Shown here piece after piece: positions 36,691-47,500 of a stretch of 64,000 bases of DNA. Below the pieces are notes generated by a model. It saw only the letters and a program-made list of their open reading frames with translations, was not told the DNA's origin and searched no databases. Origin of the DNA: Nematostella vectensis (Eukaryota; Cnidaria; Anthozoa; Actiniaria; Edwardsiidae); assembly GCF_932526225.1 (NCBI RefSeq), contig NC_064036.1:6393519-6457518 (forward strand). The letters are read 5' to 3'. Position 1 is the first letter of the stretch. Each line of letters begins with the position of its first letter. A program made the position numbers and the translations under genes.

Positions 36691-37139
36691 CCGAACGCAA
36701 CTGAAGTGATGTCATGGTCATCATCCTCTGGATGGACGAACTAGTACAACAGAAAATTCTGCAAGTTATCAACATAGGGCAAAGTGTTTAATTTTTTATT
36801 GGGGAAGTAACGAAAAATAGATTTGTGCTGAGTTATGAACAGACACAAAGAACAGAAGTTTCAAAATATGAGAAAATACCATATTTGTTTCACCTTTTCT
36901 TTCAAGAAAATTTGTTTGTGAAGTAGATTATTATTCAATTGCTATCTGATAACATGTTGCAATTTAGAAATTAAACCATTAAGTCATTTGGTAAGTAAAC
37001 AATTGATCGCAATTCCACATTGCATCTGGGAAAAATTAAAATCTATTATAGGCACCAAATCTTCATTGGGTCTTTATGTATAAAGAGTGTTTTACTTTTT
37101 TATGTAATTATTATTTGATGGAAATAAAGAGCTGATTCC

Positions 37140-37202
37140 GCGAGGGCATATTTTATCGGGCCCTACTTAACTTTAGTGGGGCCCGATAAAATGTGCCCTC
37201 AG
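37140..37202. repeat. short hairpin, TIR-like
   Basis: gagggcatattttatcgggc on the left pairs with cccgataaaatgtgccctc on the right, with one mismatch and a loop of about 16-20 bp. It could be a MITE deleted to its ends. Confidence 0.75.
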
Positions 37203-39446
37203 GGAATTACGTGTATATTATAATTGAACTTCTAAATGTTATTGTTAAATTCATAAAAAAGTTAATGGAATCTAAGATTTTTTTCGCTGCAAGGCAAAAC
37301 TTACATAACGTTCATAAACACAGCGCCACACGGTAATCGAAAACTCGCAGACGTAACAGTACCCGGTCAATAATTATCAGCGGCTCACACCGAGGTTTAA
37401 AGTTTTAACCGAGCAAGGTAGGTCGTAAGTTGTGCTACAAAAGTGCAACGGGGCGGTAATATAAAGCTATAAGTTACTTTTTCATGTAATGTTTCGATAT
37501 GTATTTTGACGTGCCTATTTATCACTTTGATTTTTGATTTTTTTAATTGTTTGCTTACTCTACATGCAGGAAAGTTTTTTTTCGTTGTTGTTTGAAAAAA
37601 AGGGAGGGTAAGACACTATCTTTGATCTGTTTATGAAATTTAACATGATGAAGTTTGGGTACAAAAGCGGCGACTAGACCAAAACATCCCATTTTGTCTA
37701 TGGTGGTCATCCGTACCGTAGACTATGTTATCGGCTTGTAAGATCTTCTTGAACGCACCGGTTTCCCATCTCCCTGGTGAAATTTAGCAAGCTTGAAACC
37801 AGACTCACTCACCTAGATTTCTATCTTTTACTAAGAGTATTTTTAGTGTTTTGTTTTTATCACTCAATCCAAATCAGAGTTTAACAGAGAATTGCATTGA
37901 CATTTGTAATTGAAAAAGTGAAGTGTTTTTTTTTCTTTAATTTTGTCTTTAATTGTTTTGGGTTGAAGTTGTAGGGCAAACTTTGGAGCATTTCATAGGT
38001 CAGTCAGGGTGAAAAAGGGTTTATTCGTGAAACGAGATTTGGCCATTTTTCAGCCTACGAGAAACGTGAAATCGTCCATTTCGACGTTCGTGAAACGTGA
38101 TTAAACGGTTTAAAAGGCCATTTTTCGGTCCGTGAAACGTGAAAAAGCCATTTTGCCCGGTCCGTGAAACGTGATCCATACCTCTCTTTACCAGCCTGAT
38201 AAGTGTAAAATAAAAAGATCTATTATTGTCTAGTGTTTCACCTGTTTACTAAAGAATTGTGGCTTATTTATATAAACAACTTACTTTGAACAATCCTTTC
38301 AATAAAAAATTGTTGTGTTATATAAGCAGTATAGGCCGTGTCCTTTTTGTCACGTTGTCCAAATATGGTTATCAGCACGTACCCGCGACATCACTCGTAA
38401 AATTTAACAAACTAGACTAGACTTCTTCACAGCCCCCAGTGGTCCAGGTCACAAACGCTCCCCGCCCGTAGGGGCTGCTCAGATTCGAACTGCATTCCTT
38501 TCCTGGACAGTTTGCTGCTGATTGGTACAAGCCGAAAGAATACGTTATACGCCGGCCAAGCTTCCTTTCTTTTTCTTTCCTGACACATTGACTGTTATTC
38601 CAAAAATTAGTCTCGATCTCTTCTCTGTACATCAATCGATTTTGAAAGTAGTTTACTAAGGAATCAAGATCCTGGTCACATATTGGAAGCGAATTGGTTA
38701 TTTGTTATTGGTCATGTAAGTACAGCTCAGCTCGCTTTTTATTTGCTTTATGCTGTTGTTGTAAAATATTTTTTGCTTTATGAAAAGCTGTATTATTGAT
38801 GTGCTATATTCCAAAACAGAGAAAATGGTTTATCGCTCAATTATATATATGGGAAGTTGTCGTATACAAGGGACCTTTTAAAACGACGACTGCAAGGGCC
38901 AAAAAAATTCGAAAATTAAAACTAAACGACATAAAAAAGCGCACCGTTTTTCTTAAAATTTGGATGTTAAGCACGACGTGAAAACTCCGTTTCATGAAAC
39001 GGATTTGATCCCGTCGTTTCGTATGGTCCCAAGTTTACGGCGGCGAAGAGCAATGTTGTATATGTTATTATTTAGCGGGGGGGGGGGGGGGGTGCTCTGA
39101 TATTTTTTAAAAATATGCAAAAAAAAAATCGGACCCTCCCTCAGCCATAGGGTAAAAATATAGAACCTGCCGTGCAGTTCGGCAACCATGGACAGCTGTT
39201 TCGTCCTTATTAGGACTCGTCAGCATGGCATAGCCGGTTGCCTCAGTTAAACTTCATCGGCAAAAAAAACTGCAGGGTGACTTCGACTCGAACGAAGTGC
39301 TTCAAACCACAGCTTAGATCCATGTGGGATCTAGAGCTGCGACCGGGCTAGCGTGATGCCAATTGTGCGGATCACGCATGCGACCTTTGCTAGTCTAAAA
39401 CTCCGTCGGATAGCCAAAATATCCTTGCGAGTATGTATACATAAAT

Positions 39447-39579
39447 GTGGACTTTAAAAGCACACTAGCATACACACATTGGCACCAGTCGTGCAGTTAC
39501 GGGTAATAGACTGTGCTAGCGTCCCGTCTTGGCCCGACTGGTGCCAATGTGTGTATGCTAGTGTGCTTTTAAAGTCCAC
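39447..39579. mobile_element. perfect 45-bp foldback element
   Basis: Arms 39447-39491 and 39535-39579 are exact reverse complements over 45 bp with a 43-bp spacer. The outer part of the arm (gtggactttaaaagcac onward) is also the 23-bp insertion at 27800-27822. Perfect arms suggest recent origin or gene-conversion homogenisation. Confidence 0.9.
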
Positions 39580-39885
39580 AAAAAAAAATCACACAAATGT
39601 GTCTGTAATAAACGCTTGTGCAACATGAAATTTATGGAAAAAAATGTTTGGTTGACAAATAAATATAAATATTTAGGGGTGATATGTTTACCGAAAACAA
39701 CGTTTATAATGTCAGTGTCATGGGCCGGAAGTGCTAGTGTATTATCAGTCGCATAATCTAGACCATCTTCGCACGGTATAATGTCTACTAAGCGCTTGTC
39801 TGGTAGGAGATATGAGAAAAAATGTGGTTACTATTTTACTATTTCTCTCATTTAACTTTTATTCAACGGCTAGACCTGATAAAGG

Positions 39886-41695
39886 ATGATTGGTCCCACG
39901 AGTGTCCCCCAGGCCCCTACCCTCAATTCTTCTGAGAGTGCTACGACGCCCTTCAAACCTGGTCACGTGATGTTGGGACTACAGATAACGCTCATCGTGA
40001 TAGTTATGACCTTCACTGTGGTCGGTAACGGATGTATTGGCATTCTGCTGAAAAGATTCCGGTTCCTTCAAACAGTGCCTAACATTCTTATAGGTATGTT
40101 CTGCTCTCATTTTCTTTCTCTTGTACACCTATTTCAATAAAAGTTGCCATCGGAGAATGACAATTGCTAATTGGCAGCAGTTCTACCACCGAAAGGTGCT
40201 TATGGGTAGTAATAATTTGTAAAAATGAAGGTGGTAACGTTGTCGTGTGTTTGTATTTTTTTCTAAATTAGTAGCAAATATTTTGGGATCAATGGGTCCT
40301 TTGTGCCGTAGAACTTCCATTTGTCAATCGTCTTTGCCGTTTGCAATGACAATTTGTGTATGCAGGGTTATTGTGTGGCTTTTGAGAGTGATGGTACCAA
40401 ATAAAATCTATTGCTCAGGTAACCTGGCGCTGATGGATTTCCTGAATGTGGTGGTCAACATGCCTTTATTTCTGACCGCGGTAGTCCTGGGTCACAACAC
40501 GCTTGGAGGCCGTTTGGGTTCTGCGATAATCTTTACATCTCGAACCGCAGTCATCTTATTGCACCTTCTGAACATGCTACTGATGATGGCTGATAGATAT
40601 CTCATCATCAACTGGGCACTGTACTACGGACCCTGGAAGTCCAAGAAGAAGGTGATTATTCGCGGGTTATCGGAGTTCATGATATGTTAATGCTTATGAT
40701 TTGTGATGACATGTATATAATGGCGTTCATGGGTCTCTGTGTGTTTTCCCGACAGCTGTTGGATGGCAGGGGCTCTTCCGATTAAAGCGCCATTCGCGGT
40801 TGAGGGGGGCTGAAGCTCTCTCACCACTGGGCATTTTTAGTACAATACTTTGCTGGTTAGCCTTTTCCTTTTTAAGTCGTAACGTTTTAGCGTTACGGCT
40901 AAGCCAGCGAATTTGTCAGCGGTTTTCCAAACCATGTAAAAAAACATGGTGACGTCATTCCTGCCTTTCTTGCCAATAATAAATCGAGCCACATTCGATA
41001 AATAGCTATCTGAATCTGAATGAAGGTTTCGCTTCAAAGTCCGTTCGTTATCAGTTCAGCTTTCACGATATATCAACACACTTAAGAAACGCCACTGGTA
41101 AGCCATTTCCACTTCCCCTCTACTACTGCTGGCTGTGCACCAAATTCTTTTTTTTATTTCTTGCATGCATGCTTGCTGAATTAATTCCACACATTCTTGC
41201 TCTTATAATTTAGGATTCGGAATTTATTCGCAATCCGCTACGAGTAGCATTGTTTCCAATGTCTCCATGAATAAGATTTCTAGACTGAAATTTGTTTGCC
41301 AAGAGCAGGAATCAGTTTATTAAATGTCTGTAAGCAAAATCACCCAAGGAGGGCTAGAGGCCCCCTTTCCATCAATGGTATCTGGGTCGACTGGTAGTCC
41401 CCAGGGAATCAATCAGATGGGCATAGACTTACCTGAAGCAGTTATTCCAACATCACAGTATTACCATTGTTTACACTTGTCTAAGACAAAATACCCTATG
41501 TGTAAATGTATAAAACGACATAAAGCCAAGAAATTTATTTGTTTGGTTCAAACTCTACATACCATTTTACCCTTAAATGGGTTAAAATGCACCAATCCAA
41601 GCTTTTGTCCCAAATTACCATCTTATTATTCACGACTTGGCAAGGGTGCTTGCCTTTTGATTTAGTTTGGTAGACCTAAGTCTCTCTTCCGCACA

Positions 41696-41780
<85 letters not shown>

Positions 41781-42886
41781 TCTCCGTACGGAAATACGAA
41801 TCCGTTTACAATTCTCACGACCGTACTATTGTCCTGCAGGTTCTTCTTGCCGTGGGCTTAGTGTGGGTTGCTGTCTTTACTGTCGCTATACCCTGGGGAT
41901 TTCTCGTGTACAGGGTGGATCTCGAGGAGTCTCCATACCTCGTCTATCACTTGGCGTACTTCCACATGATCGGAAAATACAACTGCTTTGTCACCTACCC
42001 AGCCCTTGGAGGGGCCATCGGGATAATCGCCTTGCTTTCTTACAAGAGCATCAAGAGGCAGGGAAAGGCAAGTAACGCTTGAGCAATCGACCCTAGAGTC
42101 AGAATTTTATGAATATAAGTAAATAGCGGCATCCTGCTTTTACTGAAAACAAAATGGCTGGACTTGGGCAGCTTACCATTAACGTTCCGTTAGGAAGCCA
42201 GTTCTTAGTGAATTTTGAGAAATTCACAAGGGAAATGAATCCCATTGAATAAAAATTAATTTTGAGCCATGTACTATATGTACTGTACTATATTTTGAAT
42301 TATTTTATCCTTTCTATACGTCGTATACGTCGTCCAGAAGTCGTACGCTCTGATTGACGCTTATTCATTATAAATGCGCGCATATTTCATATAAGCGCGC
42401 AGTGATCAACATTTTGTTTTTTCATAAAATACTACTACTACATTTTCATTGTTGCGTAGCCTTCCGCGCTTCTTGTGGCTTATACGAGTCTAAAAGTGTC
42501 TGCCTTGTGCATATTTTCAGGTTACAATAATGAAGGAAGATGCTAACGTGAAATACTCTTTGAATGTTGTCCAAGCCTACTCTGCTCGTCAGCTGAACGA
42601 GCACAAAGCCGCCATCACGGTCGCCATGACAGTCTTGCTTTACGGCGTGTGCCTCGTCCCATGCTTCATCTACTGCTCCTTAATGCCCAACACCTTTAGA
42701 CTTCCCAGTAACAGGGTAGAGGTGTGGTGGGTGTTTCTGACTTGTATGTCGTTTTATATCCCCGGGGCGTGCTGCCCCTACCTCTACGCCATACGCTCTA
42801 CTCGCTACCGTAAGGCCTTAGCCATGCTTCTCTCCCGTCCCAACCTGAAATTTTCAGAGAAACTGTATTTACCGCAGGGCCACTAG
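39886..42886 (+). CDS. rhodopsin-class orphan GPCR, paralog B (4 coding exons)
   Basis: Coding exons 39886-40093, 40419-40651, 41840-42067 and 42521-42886 join to 344 residues. Same strand as paralog A and the same intron phases (1, 0, 0), so a tandem duplication. Identity is highest in TM1 (FTVVGNGCIGILLKRFRF), in TM3 through DRY (128-130) and in TM7 (SFYIPGACCPYLYAIRSTRY). Termini and loop 3 diverge. An N-glycosylation site (NSS) is at residue 14. Like A it lacks Cys at 3.25 and has CPYLY (308-312) for NPxxY. Intron 3 starts with GC (aag then GCAAGT at 42068), a non-canonical but known donor class; the nearby GT at 42072 would break the frame. Role: plasma-membrane receptor of unknown ligand. 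The C-terminal tail is shorter than in A. Confidence 0.88.
41698..41773 (+). repeat. CA dinucleotide microsatellite
   Basis: About 38 uninterrupted CA units in intron 2 of GPCR B, ending about 65 bp before exon 3. The minus-strand Cys-Val frame through it is not coding. Confidence 0.97.
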
Positions 42887-43019
42887 TCAAGAAAGCATTA
42901 GATTGGCTTGAATTCCATTTCATTGGTGCTCAGATTTGAGGGGCCGTCTCGAACAATCAGACCGGATACGGGAATCCGGAAGAACAGAAGCAGAGTGGTC
43001 GTATAAAGATTATTCGGAA

Positions 43020-43110
43020 TCGCAGGTGGCCCAGTGTGTTAGCGCGTCAGCGTATGGCGCCTCTCACCTCTGCTGAAACGGGTTCGATTCGCGATCGAGA
43101 CATAGACAGT
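43020..43110 (+). ncRNA. tRNA-derived SINE head or tRNA pseudogene
   Basis: An A-box-like tggcccagtgtgttagcgcg (about 43027-43046) and a B-box ggttcgattcg (43081-43091) have the spacing of an internal Pol III promoter. The region does not fold into a convincing full cloverleaf and has no obvious anticodon arm. I read it as the head of a tRNA-derived SINE rather than a working tRNA. No body or tail was defined. Confidence 0.5.
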
Positions 43111-43703
43111 ATCTTTTGCTTCTCAGCCCTGAATTTGAATTGCTGAACGTATGTGAAATTCTAGAAGCTTGTATTCCTCAGTTCCAAGATGGTTCATGAA
43201 TACATTAGGATTTTAAATGTGAAGCTCTTAGAACATGGTTGGTATAAGCGATATATAAATGCTAAATTATAATTATTATTCCTTCCTCCCATCTCCCCTC
43301 TCCCCATCTTCCTCACTTTCACCGCGACGACATTGGTCCTTGGGGGGAACCCGCGTTCTTCACCACAACGGCTGGACAACTGTCGATTGGATCATGGCCA
43401 TTCAACCAATCATTGAGCAGCTTGCCATAGGCCTATCATGAGAGTGGCCGAATGCTGTTTTTTGAAAGCGCGCGTAGCCTCGTTTTAAAACAACATTATT
43501 CTTGCATCGGCAAATGTTTTATTGTCAAATAAATCACTAATCAACAACCAATTCTTTTGGGTTTTCTTGCAGGTCAATAATACCCTGAAACTTGTTTGAT
43601 TTTTTCCAAAAAAAGTAAACTATTGTTGAGTTTTTTTCTCTTTCCCCCCAGTCTTTTTTTCTTTAAATAATTATTTACTAGGCACAGACCATGTAACATG
43701 CTA

Positions 43704-43860
43704 CATGGCCGTAGCAGGGGGAAGGGCACGTGCCCCCCTAATATTTTCAAAAAGGAAATGACCAGTAGGGGCGTGGCTGTGACCCCCATTGTTTTCTTAA
43801 TTTTTCGTGTACCGTGCCCCCCCCCCCCCCCCCAATAATTCGAGGCCTGCTACGGCTATG
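43704..43860. mobile_element. MITE with CATGGCCGTAGCAGG ends
   Basis: The left end CATGGCCGTAGCAGG and right end CCTGCTACGGCTATG are inverted repeats with one mismatch. The interior is short and has a C run (43818-43833). A related end (ggccgtagcagaggc) occurs near 23906. No coding capacity. Confidence 0.75.
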
Positions 43861-43964
43861 TTTATGCTTATTAAAATAAGCCAGTTAAATATCTCGGACG
43901 TCGGCCAGTCGCCGTATAACAGAACAATTATATGGTAGACTGCCTCCCTCTTCAGTATTGTGAT

Positions 43965-44127
43965 CCATACCTCCCCTATTGAGGGGGTCGGAGTATTACC
44001 CCCCACCCCTCTGGAATTTTCCAACCCCCTGGAAAGAAAAAAAAAGTAACTGTTAAGGAAAAAGGACATTTTACCCCCCCCCCCTCCCCAGGAATTTCCA
44101 ATCCCCTCAATAGGGGGGAAGGGTATA
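43965..44127. mobile_element. MITE with ATACC..TATTGAGGGG ends, copy 1
   Basis: Terminal inverted repeats catacctcccctattgaggg and the reverse of ccctcaatagggggg-aagggtat. The interior block aagtaactgttaaggaaaaa recurs at 45300-45340. It lies about 430 bp upstream of the transporter start. Confidence 0.75.
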
Positions 44128-44552
44128 GATATTTTCTGGAACTACACATGACCAGCCCTTACAAGCTACCGATGATTTTGATGATGCTAGGCTTGCTTGC
44201 CCAAGGTAGTTTCAGGTGTTTATATTTTGCGTGTTCTCTGGCCAATCCCGATTCAAACACTGTTCAGGACTCCGCCTTAGATAGAACACAATGCAAACTT
44301 CAGCATCACCAAAATCACCAAAATACACGCTGACACTTGTCCCCATTTCCCTGCTATGCCTGTTGGTTGGCGTGACATAGACCTTCCGTTTTGAGCCGTT
44401 AGCGTGACATAGCTCTTCCATTTTGAGCCGCTACTACTCAGTGTGATGTTCGCGGGTTCTCGTCGCCATTCACATCAATCGTTGACACTCGAATTGGCGC
44501 TTGGTGTCATTTTTGTTAAAGCTGTCATTACCGAACTGAGCAGAATAATATA

Positions 44553-47500
44553 ATGCCTGACAAAGAAGCGATTGCAAAAGGAGCAAGTAATCCCGACGAG
44601 GAAAGCAGCAAGCGAGTAAAGGGAGGCAAATTAACATTCTGGCTAGCTTACGCTACGCTTGTTTGCATACTAGGGTCTTCGTTTCAATTTGGCTACAACA
44701 CGTCTTGCATCAACGCCCCAGAGCAGGTAAAATAATTTTAATAATGTAAAAATAATGCTTGTCAATACTTGTTGTGAGAGCTAGTATGTCGGTTGGGTAT
44801 CCTTTCTTGGGTATTTGAGTTTTGGCGGACCTTATTTCACGCCATGTGCTTGAAGTGTGGTCAAACCCGTGAATGACATAACAACACTCGATCAGCTCAA
44901 GGACTCCCTGATCAGCTGCACTAGGCTTCGAAGCAACAGTGATGTTGTATCATTTAGCTGTTCAAGTTATCGAAGTTTGTAGCATATTATTCTCACTTTT
45001 TGAATGACCAAAATCGATTTATTTAAATATTAAGATTATTTCATCTTAAGATTGCCTTTGCATTAATCGATTAATTAACAAAGACGATCGTTAAAAGCAT
45101 TTGTTAGTAACTTAAATTTAACAATCGTGGCGAGTGAGTATTATTGCAGTGTGAACTATCGGAGCAAGTCCCTAAAAGATAAGGAACCACGGCCATTTGA
45201 TATTTGACGGGCCATAATTTCTAAAAGCAAACAACAAACTTACTTTCAAAAGCGAGCAGTCCCTCCTAGGTATGACCCCCCACCCCTCTCGAATTTCCAA
45301 CCCCCTGGAAAACAATACAGTAACTGTTAAGGAAAAAGGGCATTTTACCCCACCTCCCCTCTGGAAATTCCTGGGTATTTGATCCATGTTATTTGTGGAG
45401 TCGAAGGCCCGGTTCGCGATTTAAAAACTGCATATTTTACCATAGCCTCAATTTCTACCAAGTTATTGTGGAAATTCATCTGAGCTTGGATTGATTTCAC
45501 TGTATTTACTTGTGTTAATACATTTGTGTCCCGAAGAGATCGGAGACTCCATGTGAGGCCTAATTTTTACGGGGGTGGGGGGGGGGGGGGGGGGGGGGGG
45601 GGAAAGGGGTGGGAATGAGTACTTTTATTAAAATCTGACCACCCCCCTAAAAAACAAATTTTTTGGTGGAATTTTTTATGCTTTTTGACTACATACCAGA
45701 GTTTTCCAGCTTATGCTTTATAGTTTTGACCATCCATTGAGAATCGAAAGAGGACCTTCGGCCGTTGTGGGGGGGGGGGGGGTGTGTGCGTTCGCACCCC
45801 CCCTGGGTGCAGGCCTGGCATATGTGTAACTTAAATTGTTCCATCAGAATATCGAGCAGTAAGCGTAAAAAATCTTGTACTGTAAGATATTTAAATTATT
45901 TTGGTACTTTGGTGCTTATTTTTTTGGTAGTTTGGTAATCACCAAAATAAATAAAAAATTAGATTAGTTTTGTTATTTCCCTAAAATACCTTTATTTCCC
46001 TCATTGAATGTCATTTTTATGGAACATTTCCAATAAAATCTAGATAACTGTGTTGTCTTTGTAGTGTTGTTGATCTTGACCCTCGGCACAGGGTTTAGTT
46101 TTAAGTGGATTTAGTTTTCAGTATTTGGTACCCTATTTTCCTGATTTAGTTTACATATTATTTGACACCATCATTGATTGAATGCTAGTTTCTTATCTTG
46201 GTTCATTGCATCTCAGGATATAAAGACTTACTTTCGCAGTATTGGGAACTACTCAGACTTTGAGTGGTCTATTGCTGTCGCCATCTTTGCTATTGGCGGC
46301 ATGATTGGGGCACTGGCAGGTCCATTGTTTGCTAACCGCTTTGGCAGGTATAGTAACTATAGAGTTAGCAGGGGGAATTTCTGAGCATTCTGGAACTGCA
46401 ATTTTGTGGAGTTTTTGTATAGTACACAATCATAATCTAATTGTATAATATATAGATTTAGGCACTGCCTAAAAGCGGAACCAGCATGATTTTTTCAGCA
46501 TAAAGTTGTGTAGAACCCCCCTTCCCTGCACTTTCATTATGCATCATGTTCCACCACCCACAAAAACAGCACCATATGTAAAACATATAAAGATTGCATG
46601 TTCTATAAATACTGCAACTACTATTAAAATGTGTTCTCCCAATCCTCCTGGGGAATACTTAGAACAAATATGTTTTTTGTTCTAGGTAAAAAAAGTATTT
46701 ATTGACATTACTAAGGATATTATTAACTAAACTATACTTGATGGACAACTGATACAGCAAAATTAGCAAAAAAAAATTATGCTTTGATTAACAGGGAAGG
46801 CTTCCAGGTGTGAAGGGAGGTCATATTTATTTTAAAATGAGGATTAATTAAAGTTCCTCACAAAAAAACTGGGTGCAATTTTTTTCTCTTCAAAATTAAA
46901 AACAATAAACAAATACATATCAAATTCCTATACATTAATAAGTATATCAGCAAATCACACTATCATAGTGGATTTGAGGTAAAAATACTCAAAAGTACTC
47001 TGCCTGTACTGTCCCAATTCCTTTTACTTCTTTAAATTACTTTTACTTATCTTGCAAAGATAGGGCTTTATCATTTTCTTTCTCTTGTGTAAGTTTTATA
47101 ATAAGCAATTCAAATATTGGAAAAATATATTTATTAACCTTCTCTCTTGTGCTTTAAAATGTAACTTTGCTAAGGGTGGATTGAAAGCACTCCAACATAT
47201 TTGAAAAAATTCTGAGTACATTATTTTATTATACAGTTAAGAACCACATATAATAACCTAGAATGAACCTGTTAACCTAAAATTATCAAATTAGAATCCT
47301 TTTTATAAGCATCTATATAGCCTATAATTTCTAATAGGTTGAAATAGGAAAATTGATTTCTAAATAGTTTTAAATGTGATCTTAAGGGATCATATAGGAG
47401 ACCTGTTTTTGTTATTTTTTATGATTAACTTACTACCTCAATGAGTCATTGTAATAGCAAGAGACTATTTATGATCATAAATAGCCTAAATGTCACTACC

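Larger units (their letters stand above)
34799..36745 (+). pseudogene. decayed LINE, 5'-truncated reverse transcriptase ORF
   Basis: Frames spell the C-terminal part of a non-LTR retrotransposon protein: YGCPEKFI, then SNGVKQGCVLAPTLFS, then the catalytic box MLFADDCALNA at about 35088-35120. After the MITE insert come FGLTISTKKTEVLYQP, TFTYLGSTLS, SLLYSCETWTVYSSHAKKLN, NQLRWAGHVVRMDDDRLPK and a terminal CPTCGRRFRA zinc-finger-like stretch. It is broken by an in-frame stop near 34887, frameshifts, an insertion at 35158-35524 and internal tandem expansions. The N-terminal endonuclease is missing. LINE clade not assigned. It lies between the two GPCR paralogs and is surely inactive. Confidence 0.9.
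36746..39885. other. intergenic between LINE and GPCR B
   Basis: No gene supported. Visible items: a hairpin at 37140-37202; a cluster of gtgaaacgtga words at 38020-38170; a G run at 39077-39092; and the perfect foldback at 39447-39579. Open frames at 38417-38635, 38796-38981 and 38992-39189 show no domain. Confidence 0.5.
42887..44552. other. intergenic between GPCR B and the sugar transporter
   Basis: Holds a tRNA-like SINE head at 43020-43110, two MITEs (43704-43860 and 43965-44127) and the 5' flank of the transporter. Short frames at 43194-43441 and 44148-44421 have no domain. The transporter start follows gaataatataATGCC; no TATA box is evident. Confidence 0.5.

Noticed and set aside
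41630-41818. Cys-Val repeat frame
   Set aside because: Translation of the CA microsatellite within a GPCR intron.
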